From positions 10,690,464 to 10,754,463 of the forward strand of contig NC_039511.1 in the NCBI RefSeq assembly GCF_003672135.1: a DNA stretch of 64,000 bases, written 5' to 3'. Position 1 is the first letter of the stretch. Every line of letters starts with the position of its first letter. Below are positions 14,601-27,300 of this stretch, piece after piece. Source of the stretch: Ooceraea biroi. Lineage: Eukaryota; Arthropoda; Insecta; Hymenoptera; Formicidae. The position numbers and the translations under genes were made by a program. The notes beneath the pieces are model-generated. The model saw nothing but the letters and a program-made list of their open reading frames with translations, was not told where the DNA came from and made no database searches.

Positions 14601-17600
14601 CGCGAATTCGTGAATCCCACGAGAGCTCGTGGCAACGATAAATCGCAGATATTGGGCGGTGTCGATTCCTCTGCGTCCCTCGGCGGGATCGCCATTAGAA
14701 GGATACTTGATATATACGCCACCCCCGGCACGTAAAAGAGAGGGTTGGATCGTTTTCACGCTTCATTATCGGCGACTTTGTGCGCTCCAGTGCGTCGTCA
14801 CGGTAATCGGAAAACGTTGAACGACGACGTGCGGTTACGGTTATTTAAACCACGCCGCCACGCTATCTATGGCGATTAAAACGAGTTCGAGATGAAATTT
14901 CGCCGCTATTAAAATTCTGACGAGAAAAAGTGTCAGAAAACAAAGTTGCAAGATTTATCACGTGTAAACCTCAGAAAGAGGATCCTAACGCGAGGAACAA
15001 TGGATGACGTATCTCTAATTTTATCTTGTTCCATTTTGTATTTTTGTATTGTTGCTACATTTCGCCTTAACGCCTTAGCGTATTTAATTTGGGTATACGT
15101 ATAGATTTGCGATCATGATGGACATAAAGATACATTTGTAGTTAATAATTGCAGTGACTCAATCATAATAAAAGCGTAGTTCCTAAAGAAACCTGAAACT
15201 GGTCGAGATAATCACTATTAATAATCGGCAAGGAGCAGTCCTTGTAAATCGCGCGTAATATGCCTCATATAATGGTGCATATGGGTGGGGCCTCCTGGAA
15301 TGTTTTATTGTTCATCCGTCCTCCTTGTCGCGGGAGATTTTTACGATTCAAAGTTGCGCAATGTATACGATTCAGTCAGTCATCGATGCGGTCATCAGTC
15401 AAAGATGCGCATTTAGACAGCGCGGCAAACGACAATTGAAAAAGAATTGAAAGAGTAGAAACTCGTTCTTTGAAAAAATTAAAAGTTGTCTTTTAATAGC
15501 GAAAGGACCTTCGTCGACGACGATAATTATTTTCGAGCTGCAAATCATGGAAAGTTGAGAGCAAATTAAGCATTAATGGCAAAGATAAGGCACGGGACAT
15601 TATTCCTCGCTCGTGTAGTTTATCAAAATCTCAACTTGGTGTTTAATTACGCTCAAATATCGAGTATCGAACATTTGAAACTTGTGAAAAATGATGCTCT
15701 TGCGCTTCCATCGACCATTGGTGTACGTTTCTCTCTTAATGATAACAATGACATGGCTGACGTCGCAAGAAGGTAATATCGTCCAGATATTGTATCCGTA
15801 TATTTATATCCAGCAACAAATCATGCGTTCGCAGACACCCGGAGTGTTCCACTGACGTCGAGTGCGCTGCAAGTGCACACTTTGATTTGCAGAGCCAAAG
15901 TGTATCGGATAGTTATCCGCGCGATAACCGCACGGAATGCCCGCGCGATTTATCGTACGTGAGCGTGATCGAGGCTTCTCACTTAGCGTTGCGTTTCTCA
16001 GCAATAAATTCGATCGCACAGGCAACACGGTGATTCAACGACGGCTTGAAATAGAATGCCGTGCATAGTCGCGCGAATACCTGCAACCACGATCGCGTTT
16101 ATGGTGGCGTGGATTCACCCTTAAAGGCGCCGTGTCCGTTTTCTATTCTCAGTGCGCACTTCGTCTATCCGGTAAACGGTATTTAATCCCGAACATCTTG
16201 AATTAATAGTAATTAATTCTTAGAATTGGAATTCAATTCAATTTTCCTAAGCGATCTTCTGACTCGCGAAAGTTACGAAGAAATTTCGCATCTCCGAATT
16301 CGATTAATGTCGATACTGATTTAATGAGATCAGGATTTCAGAACATCGCCCGTGATAATAATTTATTAACATCGCTCGCGAATTATTTTATCTTATCTTT
16401 TTTTAAGATGATATATTTTATTCGATTAATCATGTAATTCGATTAATGTTGTACAACTTGCGTTCTGCATGAGATATATCATAAAAATATTCGAAATAGT
16501 TTTCATTGCAGAAAAAAGAAAAACTTTATCGTATCGTCAAATATAAAGGCTTCCATCTTATTTATTTGTTACCATTTTATCGTATCGCTTTCTCGACATC
16601 GTCGTGAAAAATGTTTCAGCAAATCTGCAGCATCATGTTAGCAGAATTGAAAGCAGGATTTCCAGCAAAGAGGAATTATAAATTCACGAGAAACTTTTGT
16701 GTCAAGCGGATAGAAATTTGCTTCAGGGAAGAGATGCTGACAACGTTATACAATATCTACCTCATCACACGCGCATGTACGTGGTTATTATGCGCGATAA
16801 AAGTAATCCTGTCGATGCTTCGTAAAAGAATCTTTCGCAGATTAGCACCGATAATTGTTTACGAATTTATATTTATATTCACTTGTTATCACTACAAATT
16901 TACTTTTCCTGTCTATAAATTCTTTTTATAATTTCCTTGAGAGCAATAAATACTATATGTATATGAATTTTCAAATTCGTCTATTTTATTATTAATTTTT
17001 ATCATTTTCCTGAAAAAGAATATTTCGTTACTTTTGTATTAGGTGAAAATTGAGCGATGCAAACTTGTAATTCTCTAAAGAGCAGAAATTCATCGTATGA
17101 AAGACAGAAATTTGTCTCGTAAGAATGTTCACAGAATTACATTCGTACTCTATCGCGTTTGATGAAAGAAGCAATCCTATCTATGATTTCTCATATTCGT
17201 GCATATATTTATTTGCAAGCTAGGCCGTGACAAAAAAAAGTAGGAACGTGTCTGGATAATCTGCTTTTCCGCCGCTGATACCATCCGAAGGAAGAATCAG
17301 TGCGCACCGGGTATTTCATCGAATGTGGGCGGTACACGTCGGTGCGGAATTATTCGATAGAAGAGACGCTCCTCGATATCCGCCTCGACGTGAGAGGACG
17401 CAGTGCTGCCTTTCAGCGTTAACAAACGGGCTCTCAGATTAATAATACTGTGTTAACCGTTTTTGTCATATCTTCTGCGCAATTATATTAAAAAATTCAT
17501 GTCATTTTTATCAATATTTTTTGCAACATTAATTAAAAGTTCTTTCCGCAAGCTATCAAGAATATTTAAAAGTTATAGTTCTTTTTTCATTATTGACTCT

Positions 17601-20600
17601 TTTTTTTCTAATTTGATTGTTAGATGCAACTTTGTAAAGAATGTAGCGATTTAAATAAGTACACACACGTATATTTTTATACATACAGAATTGAGATTTT
17701 TATGTAGTAATTGAAATAATCTATATAATAATAATAATTGAAATAATCTAATATCATCCCGTCGCATTCAGCTTTCCATATTGCAAATACACAGAGATAT
17801 TCGCGAGGTCAATTGTCGAACTTCCATCATCACGAAACGATACAGAGGTCATTTTCCCGTATTCATATTCATAGCTTGAAAATTTGAATTAGCCAAAGTT
17901 ATCTCGTTAGAAATTTCTATATAGCTGCGGGTATCGTATCGCGAAACACTCTGAACATTAATGCTGGCGAATAATTTTGTCGCCCGGGGCTCTCGGGGCC
18001 ATCAGGACGCGGCTGTAAGGACCGACCTGGAAGAAGTATCGGGCAAGACGATGTATCAGACGTCTCTCGTTTATCTGCTTCTCGCACAGACCTCCGCGTC
18101 CTGACACGTAGCCACTCGGAATCCGCCCGATAAATCCGTGACTCCTACGGAACTTTCTTAACGACCGACCAGTCGCTATCGGACTCACCGTCACTGATCC
18201 CCTCGAGCGGTCGTTTTGCATCGCCATTTTATCCGACGAGCTGAGGTCGAACGCACCATCTTGGAGTTTCGTTAAACGAGGCAGTTTGAAATATCATCTT
18301 TAAGATATTAAAGATATTAAGATATCGCGACTGCTGGCTCTTCGTTCGTTATAAGAATTATTAAAATATTTATATTTCCCCGCAGGTGGGACAACACGCT
18401 AAATAGTTTGCTGAAATATTTAATCAATCAATGCTTCTATTTAGAGCACGATCCCGAGCAATTATCGATCGCACAATACTGGAAACAGATAGCGCGGCGT
18501 TAATAAATGTGCGTTGCGATTGACGTTCCCTAACGTTATTTGCAATTAATGGCAGCGGCGCTGGGATAAAATTTAATTTTCCGGCCGACCTCTTAGCGCA
18601 AACGAAAATTTACGTCGGCGCAACACGGATCCGACATTATTCAGACTCAAGCTGCGTGTACGTACGTGTGCATGTCCGTGTACATGGTGGTGGACGGCAC
18701 GCTACGGTATAAGGTTTTTCGCCCCGTAACGAGAAATAGTGGGATTGCTGGGACACGCGCGTCAGCACGCCTTTTTCGAATAGGAACTTCCCTACGTGAA
18801 AACGCTGAAAGGTTTCCATCGACCAGATCGAGCTTTTCACTCGTTACCACTGCCGTTTTCCGTGCCCGCTCTCCCGACATCCCTTTGCGACTCCTGCTAG
18901 AAGCGCAAGTACTTTGCCTACTGGAACTTTCATGAGGGAGGAGAAAATCGATCATTATTTCGCAAACGCAATCGCTTGAAATACGGCGAAATATATCGTC
19001 TTGCATCATTGTCACGTATTACTCATCGACTATATTATGTCGACGGAGTGATATCGACCATTTACCTAGAAGAAATTGCGAGAACAATTTAGAATCGACA
19101 ATTTTGATAGTCTGTTACTTTAATACGTTAGCGTGTCTTATTCTCAGCAATGTCGGAGTTGCCTTTTGTCACGCAGACGATGAAGATTGCATCGCGCAAT
19201 ATCTCGAGCAGGAAACCAACAACAACACTGTCCTTGTTTATCGCACGTGACGGCTAAATTCATTTAATTCAGATAATAATTCGCGAGCTGGAGGTCTCTC
19301 CTTCCTCATTGTAGCATAAGGCCATTGAATCACGCGATGCGTTTTCCATTAGCACACACAGCGGCGTTTGTTGCCGGTGAAAAAGCATCGTATAATCCGA
19401 CTTGCACACACGAGCAGACCCGCGTATCGGAAAAGCCGCAGAGGTGCGGTCAATACGTTTGATCTGTGCGGCGCGAGATTCGCCTGTGCGGAGCAGATCC
19501 CGTTCTGATCACATCCCTGTTCGGATTGCACCAACAGCAGCTCCGGCTCCATCGGCGAAGTACGGCGACAATACTGCAATGTAGCATTTTTTTACGAGTT
19601 GGGCACGAGATCCTTCGCAATTGTAAACTGTCCACGCCAAATTCGTCGTTAACGATCTATGCGGAACTCGCGTGCAGTTGCAGTAAAAATTTCGTCTCTG
19701 ATGGCAACGATTTTGCGCACGAATTGGGCAATTCTAGAGGTAGTAAAGACCGAGACGACGACTTACTCGCGGCCGCAAACTTAACTATCTTCTGAGACCG
19801 ACATGGAGCTTCCAGGATAAGGATTGAGGAAGCCTGAAGGTCGCCCAACCCTCCTCTTAAGGGCATTCCTTAACGATCGCGCGCTTCTCCATCAGGAGGT
19901 TACCAGACTTACGACTATTAAGACTTAGGAGGGTCTTGGGAAACGTTCATCGCAGAAAAACGAAGCATTTTATCTTGTCACGAATTATTGCGAGAATTTG
20001 TCGCGTTGTTTTACGGTCGGTTAGACACGAGACGGCGAACTCTTGCTTCGTACAATATCACGGAGTTATTTTATCGACCGTTAAGCTACAATAATTACGG
20101 GCCGCCTGCATCGCGACAGTTATATAAAGCTGAATTAGTTTCTAAATAGATTAACGTGTACGTAGGCTTTGCTGCATTATTTTTCTGCCGTTTTTTATTT
20201 CATCACTCTGCCATTGTATTCGCGAAACTTAATTGTACTATGTCACGTTTATCTGTTCAAATTTGTATGTATTTATTTTTATGTGTACAGTTGTTTAGAC
20301 AATTTTGCAATATTTTTTTAATTAATTTTACAGAAACGGCTGGTAAAATACAAAACGGATCCATGCATGCTGTCAAGATAAACTAATCACAATAAATAAA
20401 TAAATCACAATAAAAAAACAGAGAGAAATTCCATCAAGCTGTTAAAAATATATAGGTATATATAAAATGATATAAATTCTTCCTGTGTTTGTTAAGTCCC
20501 CCGTTGTTTCATACTCAGAAAAATATTAATTCTTTATATAGAATATTTCAAACTCATATCGCGTAAGTTTTTCTTCATTATACTTAAACAATTAATTTAA

Positions 20601-20682
20601 AAAAACTTCAATTGGAGTCTATTTTGATTTATAGGTTTTTTTCCTCCTGCAATCTGTAATGGAAAAAAGAGAGAGAAAGAAA

Positions 20683-20797
20683 GATTATCTGTCGGAAGAA
20701 TTCAAGACCAGATTGCTCGTAACCACGAAAGAGAAGGAGAGATTATTTGTCGGAAGAACTCAAGACCAAATTTCTCTCAGCCATGAAAGTTTGAATC
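20683..20797. repeat. Imperfect tandem duplication, period 58 bp
   Basis: Two diverged copies lie head to tail. Copy one starts GATTATCTGTCGGAAGAA at 20683 and copy two starts GATTATTTGTCGGAAGAA at 20741. Both contain an AAGACCA core, and both end in a GAAAG-rich stretch. No coding potential is apparent. Confidence 0.7.
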
Positions 20798-21020
20798 TAA
20801 CGTAGAAAACACATCTCTCACCATTTTTGCTCGATCGCGATACAGATTGCCGGTAGTGGCGCCAAATCTGGAGGGATAACGAGAGTTCGTTCGGTAACAA
20901 TCAACTGTTGGGCGATCAAGAACGACAATTCACTTAGCGGCGCGTGCCGATGCGAAGAGGGTGAATCCACCCCGTGCAGCTTGAACGACAATGCGCTTGT
21001 TGCATTTTGGCATCCAGCCC

Positions 21021-21023
<3 letters not shown>

Positions 21024-21053
<30 letters not shown>
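21024..21053. repeat. (TC)n microsatellite
   Basis: About fifteen TC units, in a GC-rich patch. Confidence 0.95.
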
Positions 21054-21056
<3 letters not shown>

Positions 21057-22925
21057 TCGAACCACTTATTTTACGAGATATGTCCCGGCGCCTCGTGATC
21101 GAAGGAGCGGGGTACGAGAGCCACGTAGGAGCCGCGCGCTGAATTCCAATGAAACCATCCGGCCACTAGAAAAGGCACGACAGAGTACAAATGCCGGACG
21201 ACGTGAGCAACCCCTCGCCTCGACTCAACGCGAATGAAATATCGAATGGCGCAATGTGACGTATATGAGTAGGGCTCACGACCTTTCGCGGTATTCCCTA
21301 TGGATAACTTGATGTGAGCCCTCCTTGAAAGAGAGTTGCGGTGACGCGCACTCGAGTTTGGAAAATTTTATAAAAACCTAGACACACGTAATGTGCGAAA
21401 AAGCCTGTGATGGCAAGTCGAAGCTGGATTAATAAATTCTTCTTGTACTATGCCAGATAATTCCATTTGCACGAGATATCCTGCATTTCGGCAAATCCTA
21501 AAGATAATTTTTTCGGATTTTTTTGGGATCTGAAATCTGTTCTTATTCAGTGAAGATATTACGACAATTTTCGAATTATGATACAGACCGCGTGATGCAA
21601 ATTGACTAACATGTTTGAGTACGAATATAGATTTCTTTTTTGCACCTGTGCGAAACTATGTAAGTCTTTTGTTTGCATGTAACAGTGCATAAAGCGCACT
21701 GGCGGATCATAAATGCATCTGTACTACTCGAAGTCTGCCTGCTTATAAACGAGTATGTGCAGAATATTGTGCTATACTAAAACAATTAAAAGTTCTCATG
21801 AAAATTTGCATGGATTAAGCAATTAATGAAGAAGGTTTTAAATCATTTTTATAAAAAAAACACGTAATTGTATTTAATGTTTCCTCGGAAAAAATACAAT
21901 TAAACCACTTGTATCCGGAGGTTTTGTCCAAAGGAGAGTTTCTCCATTACTGCATTTGAATCCGTTAAATTCGCGTGAACCGATAGAATGCAATTACCGG
22001 GTAATTCGGAGGACTATAGGACCAAGACGGTGCGAGTCTACGGTGCATTTTACAAGTTGGCAGTCAGCCAGGCTGAAGCTTCTTCTTGGGGGCGCAAATC
22101 ATATTATCTTAACGAGACCAGATAACGCCCTTTTGTCGGCGAATGATGACGCCACGAATGTATCACACTAGCTCGCAAAACTCATCGTACTTAAATGAAA
22201 GAAGAACGTTCTCCATTCGCGTAATTGGTTGCCTGAGCAAATTGCGTTTCTTGACTTCATCGTAATTGCGCAAATTTAGAGGCTCGTGAAAGGAAAAGAA
22301 ATTATTATCCTAGATAGACATATTCCTTCCGAATAAAAGAGAATTTACTTTCTTCTTCTTTGAGTTGTAATCTTCTTTGAGTTGAAAATGAAGAATTTTT
22401 TATAAGTTACACTTCATAAATGTAACTAACTGAGAGATCCTTATTTATTGCTTAATTGTTGCTAGATTTTACTTGAACAGAATTTTGGTATAACGCTCAA
22501 TGATACCCATCGTAAAAATTATGAAAACAGAAAAATGCTAACCAAATTTTTACTAATAAAGAATAACATTGAGAGAGATTCAACTGCTCAAGTTTTTATA
22601 AATGCAATTGACGATTCTCTCGAAAAATTTTGCCGCAATGAACTGCCGCATCGTGGTATATGCGAGACTATTGAATGAAGAATACGAGGAATGTCGACTT
22701 TTGGTTTTGTAATAGCGCAACAAAGCCAAAGCTGTAAAAGAGGATTGTACTTTTAGGAACGCATTTCGTGCGTTTTGTACTGCGAAGGGGAAACTCACTG
22801 ACAGAAGCTCCAACATTACTATGTTTACGTTCACCCATTAAGAACTTATGAAACGGTTTCTTGCGAGAGGGAGAAATATAATTAGGCAGAACTATTTCTC
22901 TCGTGAAGCAAATGTTGCGGAAGAC

Positions 22926-22945
22926 GGGGGGGGGGGGGGGCGGGG
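22926..22945. repeat. Poly-G tract (G15 C G4)
   Basis: Fifteen consecutive G followed by C and GGGG on the + strand. It could fold into a quadruplex. The exact length should be treated with caution because homopolymer runs are often miscounted in assemblies. Confidence 0.85.
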
Positions 22946-24260
22946 AAAACTTCGTAGATTACATTCTCATGTTACTCGCAACCATATTAAACGCGGAAAT
23001 TATCCCAGCTACAAATTGAGCCATTGTACCTTTATTTGCGTCCACGCCCATAATTCCGTAGAGGCCTCTTCAATAAAATTCAGAGGTTTGCAATAAAAAT
23101 TAACGCTCACTGCCGGCAGAGGTAGTAAAACGAAATGATTTAGCCAACATCCACATCTCTTTAATATCCACAGTAAAATGCCTATTACGCTTGAACTGAC
23201 CAAAAATACCTTTTATCTCTCTCGGAGTCCAGATAAATACCGAGATAAATACTTGTTATGCGACCGACGTAAGTACGGACACTGGGAAGCCGGCGTTTAA
23301 TCAGCCAAGCTTTATTTGGAAATTACGGGGCGCAGTTAGTTAGGTATGACGTCGCGCCGCTCTCATCTCGCGAGGGATTAAGTCGGCCGCTTGAAGGATT
23401 AAGCGTGATAAAGCTGTCCATTCCCGCACCAGATCCATCGGACAGAATCGACCTGGAATACCGCGTTTCTCGATACAGATGGACGATCGGTCGGCCGTTT
23501 ACAAGTGCGACGTTGCACGTGCGCGAAGCTGCGGAAAAATTGCAGCTGCGCCGAGCCAAGCCCAGCCGAGCCGTCGCAGATTGCAACTGCGGAGGCCGGT
23601 TGAGCCCTCGGTGAGGTCGACCGCTTGAAAAGCCCACTTCGACGACCGCTTTAAGAACAATCTCGTGTTTTACGGGAAAGAAGCTTTAGCTCGCTTCCGT
23701 CCGCTTTTCCGACGCAAGTACATGAGCATGATGTTAGTATTTCTCGTCAAGTCGTCCACTTTCCGGAGTCGCATCGAGTCACGTTTGCACTCCTTGCTGT
23801 AAACCTCTTTTTCGTCTTCTTCGTCCCCTTACAACGATGGTCCTTATCCATTATTCCCGACTTTATCCGCTGCGGTCGGAAGAAACGTCTTTTCATGTAT
23901 TTTACTGTATAATGTTGCTGGTCGAACGTTAAATGATTCAAAGCTGTTTAAGTACGCGATTTATTTAAAAAAAACATCTTTTATAAAATCAACTTATCTT
24001 AAATATAACGAGATTTAATTTGTAAAAGATCACTAAGTGTAATAATATTATACTTTTAATTAATAATATTATTATATTATATAATAATATTATACTTTTA
24101 AACGTTTTTAATTAAATTATTCGATATTGTTTTATATCTTTGCAATATGAAACGTGTGATAGTTCGAATTTAATTTAATAATTGATTTAATTAAATTTAA
24201 TAATTTGATTTAATAGATTTTTTAATATTTATTTCAAATCGAACGTTATGTATGTTTCAG

Positions 24261-24338
24261 CCAGCACCAATCTCGTGGGCAAATTCACGCAGAGCGTTCG
24301 AAGAATCGTCCAGGACGTGAAGGACGAAGGCACCTCTA
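24261..24338 (+). CDS. Helical-protein gene, first supported exon
   Basis: The acceptor is TATGTTTCAG and the donor GTAAGT is a perfect consensus. The exon encodes STNLVGKFTQSVRRIVQDVK followed by DEGTS. It starts with two bases that complete an upstream codon and ends with one base of the next, so it is an internal exon and at least one coding exon is missing upstream. Confidence 0.7.
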
Positions 24339-27300
24339 GTAAGTCTGAGCGCCATATTTTACGTCACTCATTTCGCGCGTAGAAGCTTAATTAAAGTTTG
24401 CCTATTATTTTGGCTAATCACTATTACTCGATAATCTTGCGCGCTGAGAAAGACTGCGAATCTGTATTCTCTCTTAAGTATCTTTCTTCCTTATATCACT
24501 TTATAGAAAAACTCATAAAACCAAAACTTTTGCAAGTGTCTAATTATAATTTATAAGGATGTCTTCTAACATCTTTCAGTGAAAGAAACGAGATGCCTTA
24601 CTTCTCCTTTGATCAATGTTAACAGATTTAATAATCGATTTTTGCTTGAAAAGATTAAATTTTTTATATTTCTCATTCTCATATTTAGTTTAAAATAGAA
24701 ATCTTTTATTTTTTTTAATTCTGAAGAAATTGAAAGTAAAGAGTTAACGCGCGTGTGTGTGTGTGTGTTTGTTTCAAGTGCAAGCGATTACAACGAATCA
24801 AATAGAAATGTTATACGTTTATACGTATCGCTTGAAAATAAGTATCTGGCAGTGTGCCAACGGTGAACGGTTGTTGGTTGTTCCATGAATGGAATCGAAG
24901 CGGAAACTCTTGTATTCTCTCGGTCCAAACCGCGAGTTACGGCATGTCGGTTGCGGCTGTATTAGCTGAATGGACGGAAACTTCGCCGTCGGCTGAGAAT
25001 TCCGTCAGGTTCTGATTAACGCTTTGCCATCGACGAACGTAGAACTATGATTAATTCCGACGTCAACGTCCCTATGCCGCCGCCGGTGAAACGCGATCAG
25101 ATAAATTCCTAACGTACGACAATGACACGTGTACAGACAATGGTTCGTAATCGACCTCAATTTTGGTAACAAATTCCATGACGCATTTAGATTTTCTCAT
25201 AGTAAAAGTGAGCGTGTTGAAAGCCATCATCTCTCGCAACTTCTAACTTTCAAAATTATACATTTTTGTAATTTACTCACGAATTAAAGTAATGATTAAA
25301 AGCAAAGTTAATATTTAATTCTAATTCTGAAAAAATAATACTTAAGAGAGATAATCGCGAAATTATTTATTTCTCAGCTTATTAATATATAATATAAAAT
25401 TATTAATACATTTTTGCAAACTTGTTTGACGTATCACATGTTGCTTGATATATTTTAATTTAGTATTCATTTCCGACATTCGAACTTTTACGAGAAATTC
25501 GTAGCGCACTCGATGAAACTGCAACGAGGACATGTCGACGAAGTTGCTTATCGCGTCGCCCGGTTTATTTATGTTGAAACTTTGGGCGCTATCGTGTGGT
25601 GTCGAGTTAATTGGGAATTAATTGGAGACGATTTTCGGCGTCGTCGTCGTCGTCGTCATCACTGCTTCCATTGCTTCAAATTTAACGCTTAAACGCGACT
25701 TGTCTGTCTCGCCCGCGATGATTGATGCACCCGATAAAGAAAATCAATCGGATGCAGTCACAAGCGCAAAATGCATCGATGCGTCAGAGCATCCGTAATG
25801 AAGAGAAATTACCGAATTTCCGATATCTGTATTTTCGATATAAACGGCGATCAGCAACGACTGTAAAAAAAGTTTTTTAATTATCTCTAATTTATATGTT
25901 ATAGTGTAAAAGCGTAGTCTGAATTTTTTTCTTAGCACATGCTTCTTTATTCAGAATGTATTTTATTAGAAATACAATTGCTTTTATGAAAATTAAAAAA
26001 AACATACATTACACAGTCAAGATCATCTTACTTTTGCATATTCCGAGAGAGAGAGAGAGAGAAAGATCAAGGATTTTATTATTAAATTATTGTAACTGAA
26101 ACGTTTAAAATCAAAATGCTCATCAAAAATTCAGAATCAATAAAAATCTTTCTAAGATTTATCATACATTCGATTTAATATTAAAACTAAGCTTTGAAAA
26201 TTATATCAACATTAATCGACATACATATGAATTTTAAGTATTAAGTAACATGACGATTTCATGATTTCATGATTCTAAGACGAACATACTTCTTTGTATG
26301 AGAGAACATACTTTATGTTCTCTCTCTCTCTCTTTCATCTCGTAAATCTTTAGTAGACGTCTCCTCTCGTTCGCATTCCCTTCACAATCCTCCCGTGTGA
26401 CCGCGGGTCGGTTAATAATGAATCCGGTAATCCATGTAAGCCCTTACAATGTGCGGGTCTCTGTGGTGGACGCAGGTGGACAAACGAAGGAGGAAGTGAT
26501 CGAGACGAACGAGAGGTTGAGAGTCGTAAGGATACGTCTGGACGGTAGCTACGATACCGCCAAAAGGGCCCTCGTCGAACTGATGTGCAAGTACACCGAC
26601 AGCAAGCAAGTGCGCAACGTGTTCCAGCGTTACAACCATCTCAAAGTTATGATCAAGGTAAGACCGGAATAGCCAAGTGCTGTAATTGGGTACGGCACAC
26701 GTGTTTTTGTCCTTTGCACTTTGTACTCGAGAAACACCGGATCTCAGACCATATCGCTCTTGCTGTTGACATAATTACACTGTAATTATGCCACTCGGTT
26801 GTACAGGTAAACGAAGAGCCGCAGCTCGCTTTCGCTGCAGCTCTAATCCTGAATCGTTAAGCAATTAATAATTCGTAACGTTGCAACAAGCTTGTTAATT
26901 ACTTGGTCAAGAAGTTAATAAACAATTTTGTCCTGATCATACAAAATTTAGTAAATTATCTTACGTATTGTCTTATGCGTAAATGATCTTTTGCAAATGA
27001 TCTAAATTATCAAATGTTTTTCTCACACGTTTCTTAATGTTATCGGTGCATTCTATTTTTCTATATTTCTACATTTCATTCTTTTTACATGTTGGCGCGC
27101 GAAAGAGGTAACAATCGTCAGAAAAACAGTAAAGAGTTAACTTACAATTAAGAAATATAAGCAATTTATAATAAAAAGATAAATCACACATCTCCTGTTC
27201 TGAAATATATATTACTATATATATAATGAATTGGTGAACTGATTCGATACTCAATAATGGAAGCTACCAAAAAACAAGCAGATGGAGATAAAGAAAGTCT

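Larger units (their letters stand above)
5761..24260. other. Non-coding, AT-rich with GC-rich islands
   Basis: No exon is supported here. GC/CpG-rich islands sit near 8.1-8.8, 14.1-14.85, 18.0-18.9, 19.4-19.9, 20.8-21.3 and 23.3-23.7 kb. Open frames inside them (for example 8031-8609 on the - strand) look like by-products of base composition. If the helical-protein gene at 24261 has far-upstream first exons, as long insect genes often do, this stretch is its 5' intron or promoter region. Confidence 0.45.

Noticed and set aside
26807..26812. Possible recursive splice site (ACAG before GTAAAC)
   Set aside because: The upstream sequence lacks a pyrimidine tract, and the intron, under 2 kb, is too short to need stepwise splicing.
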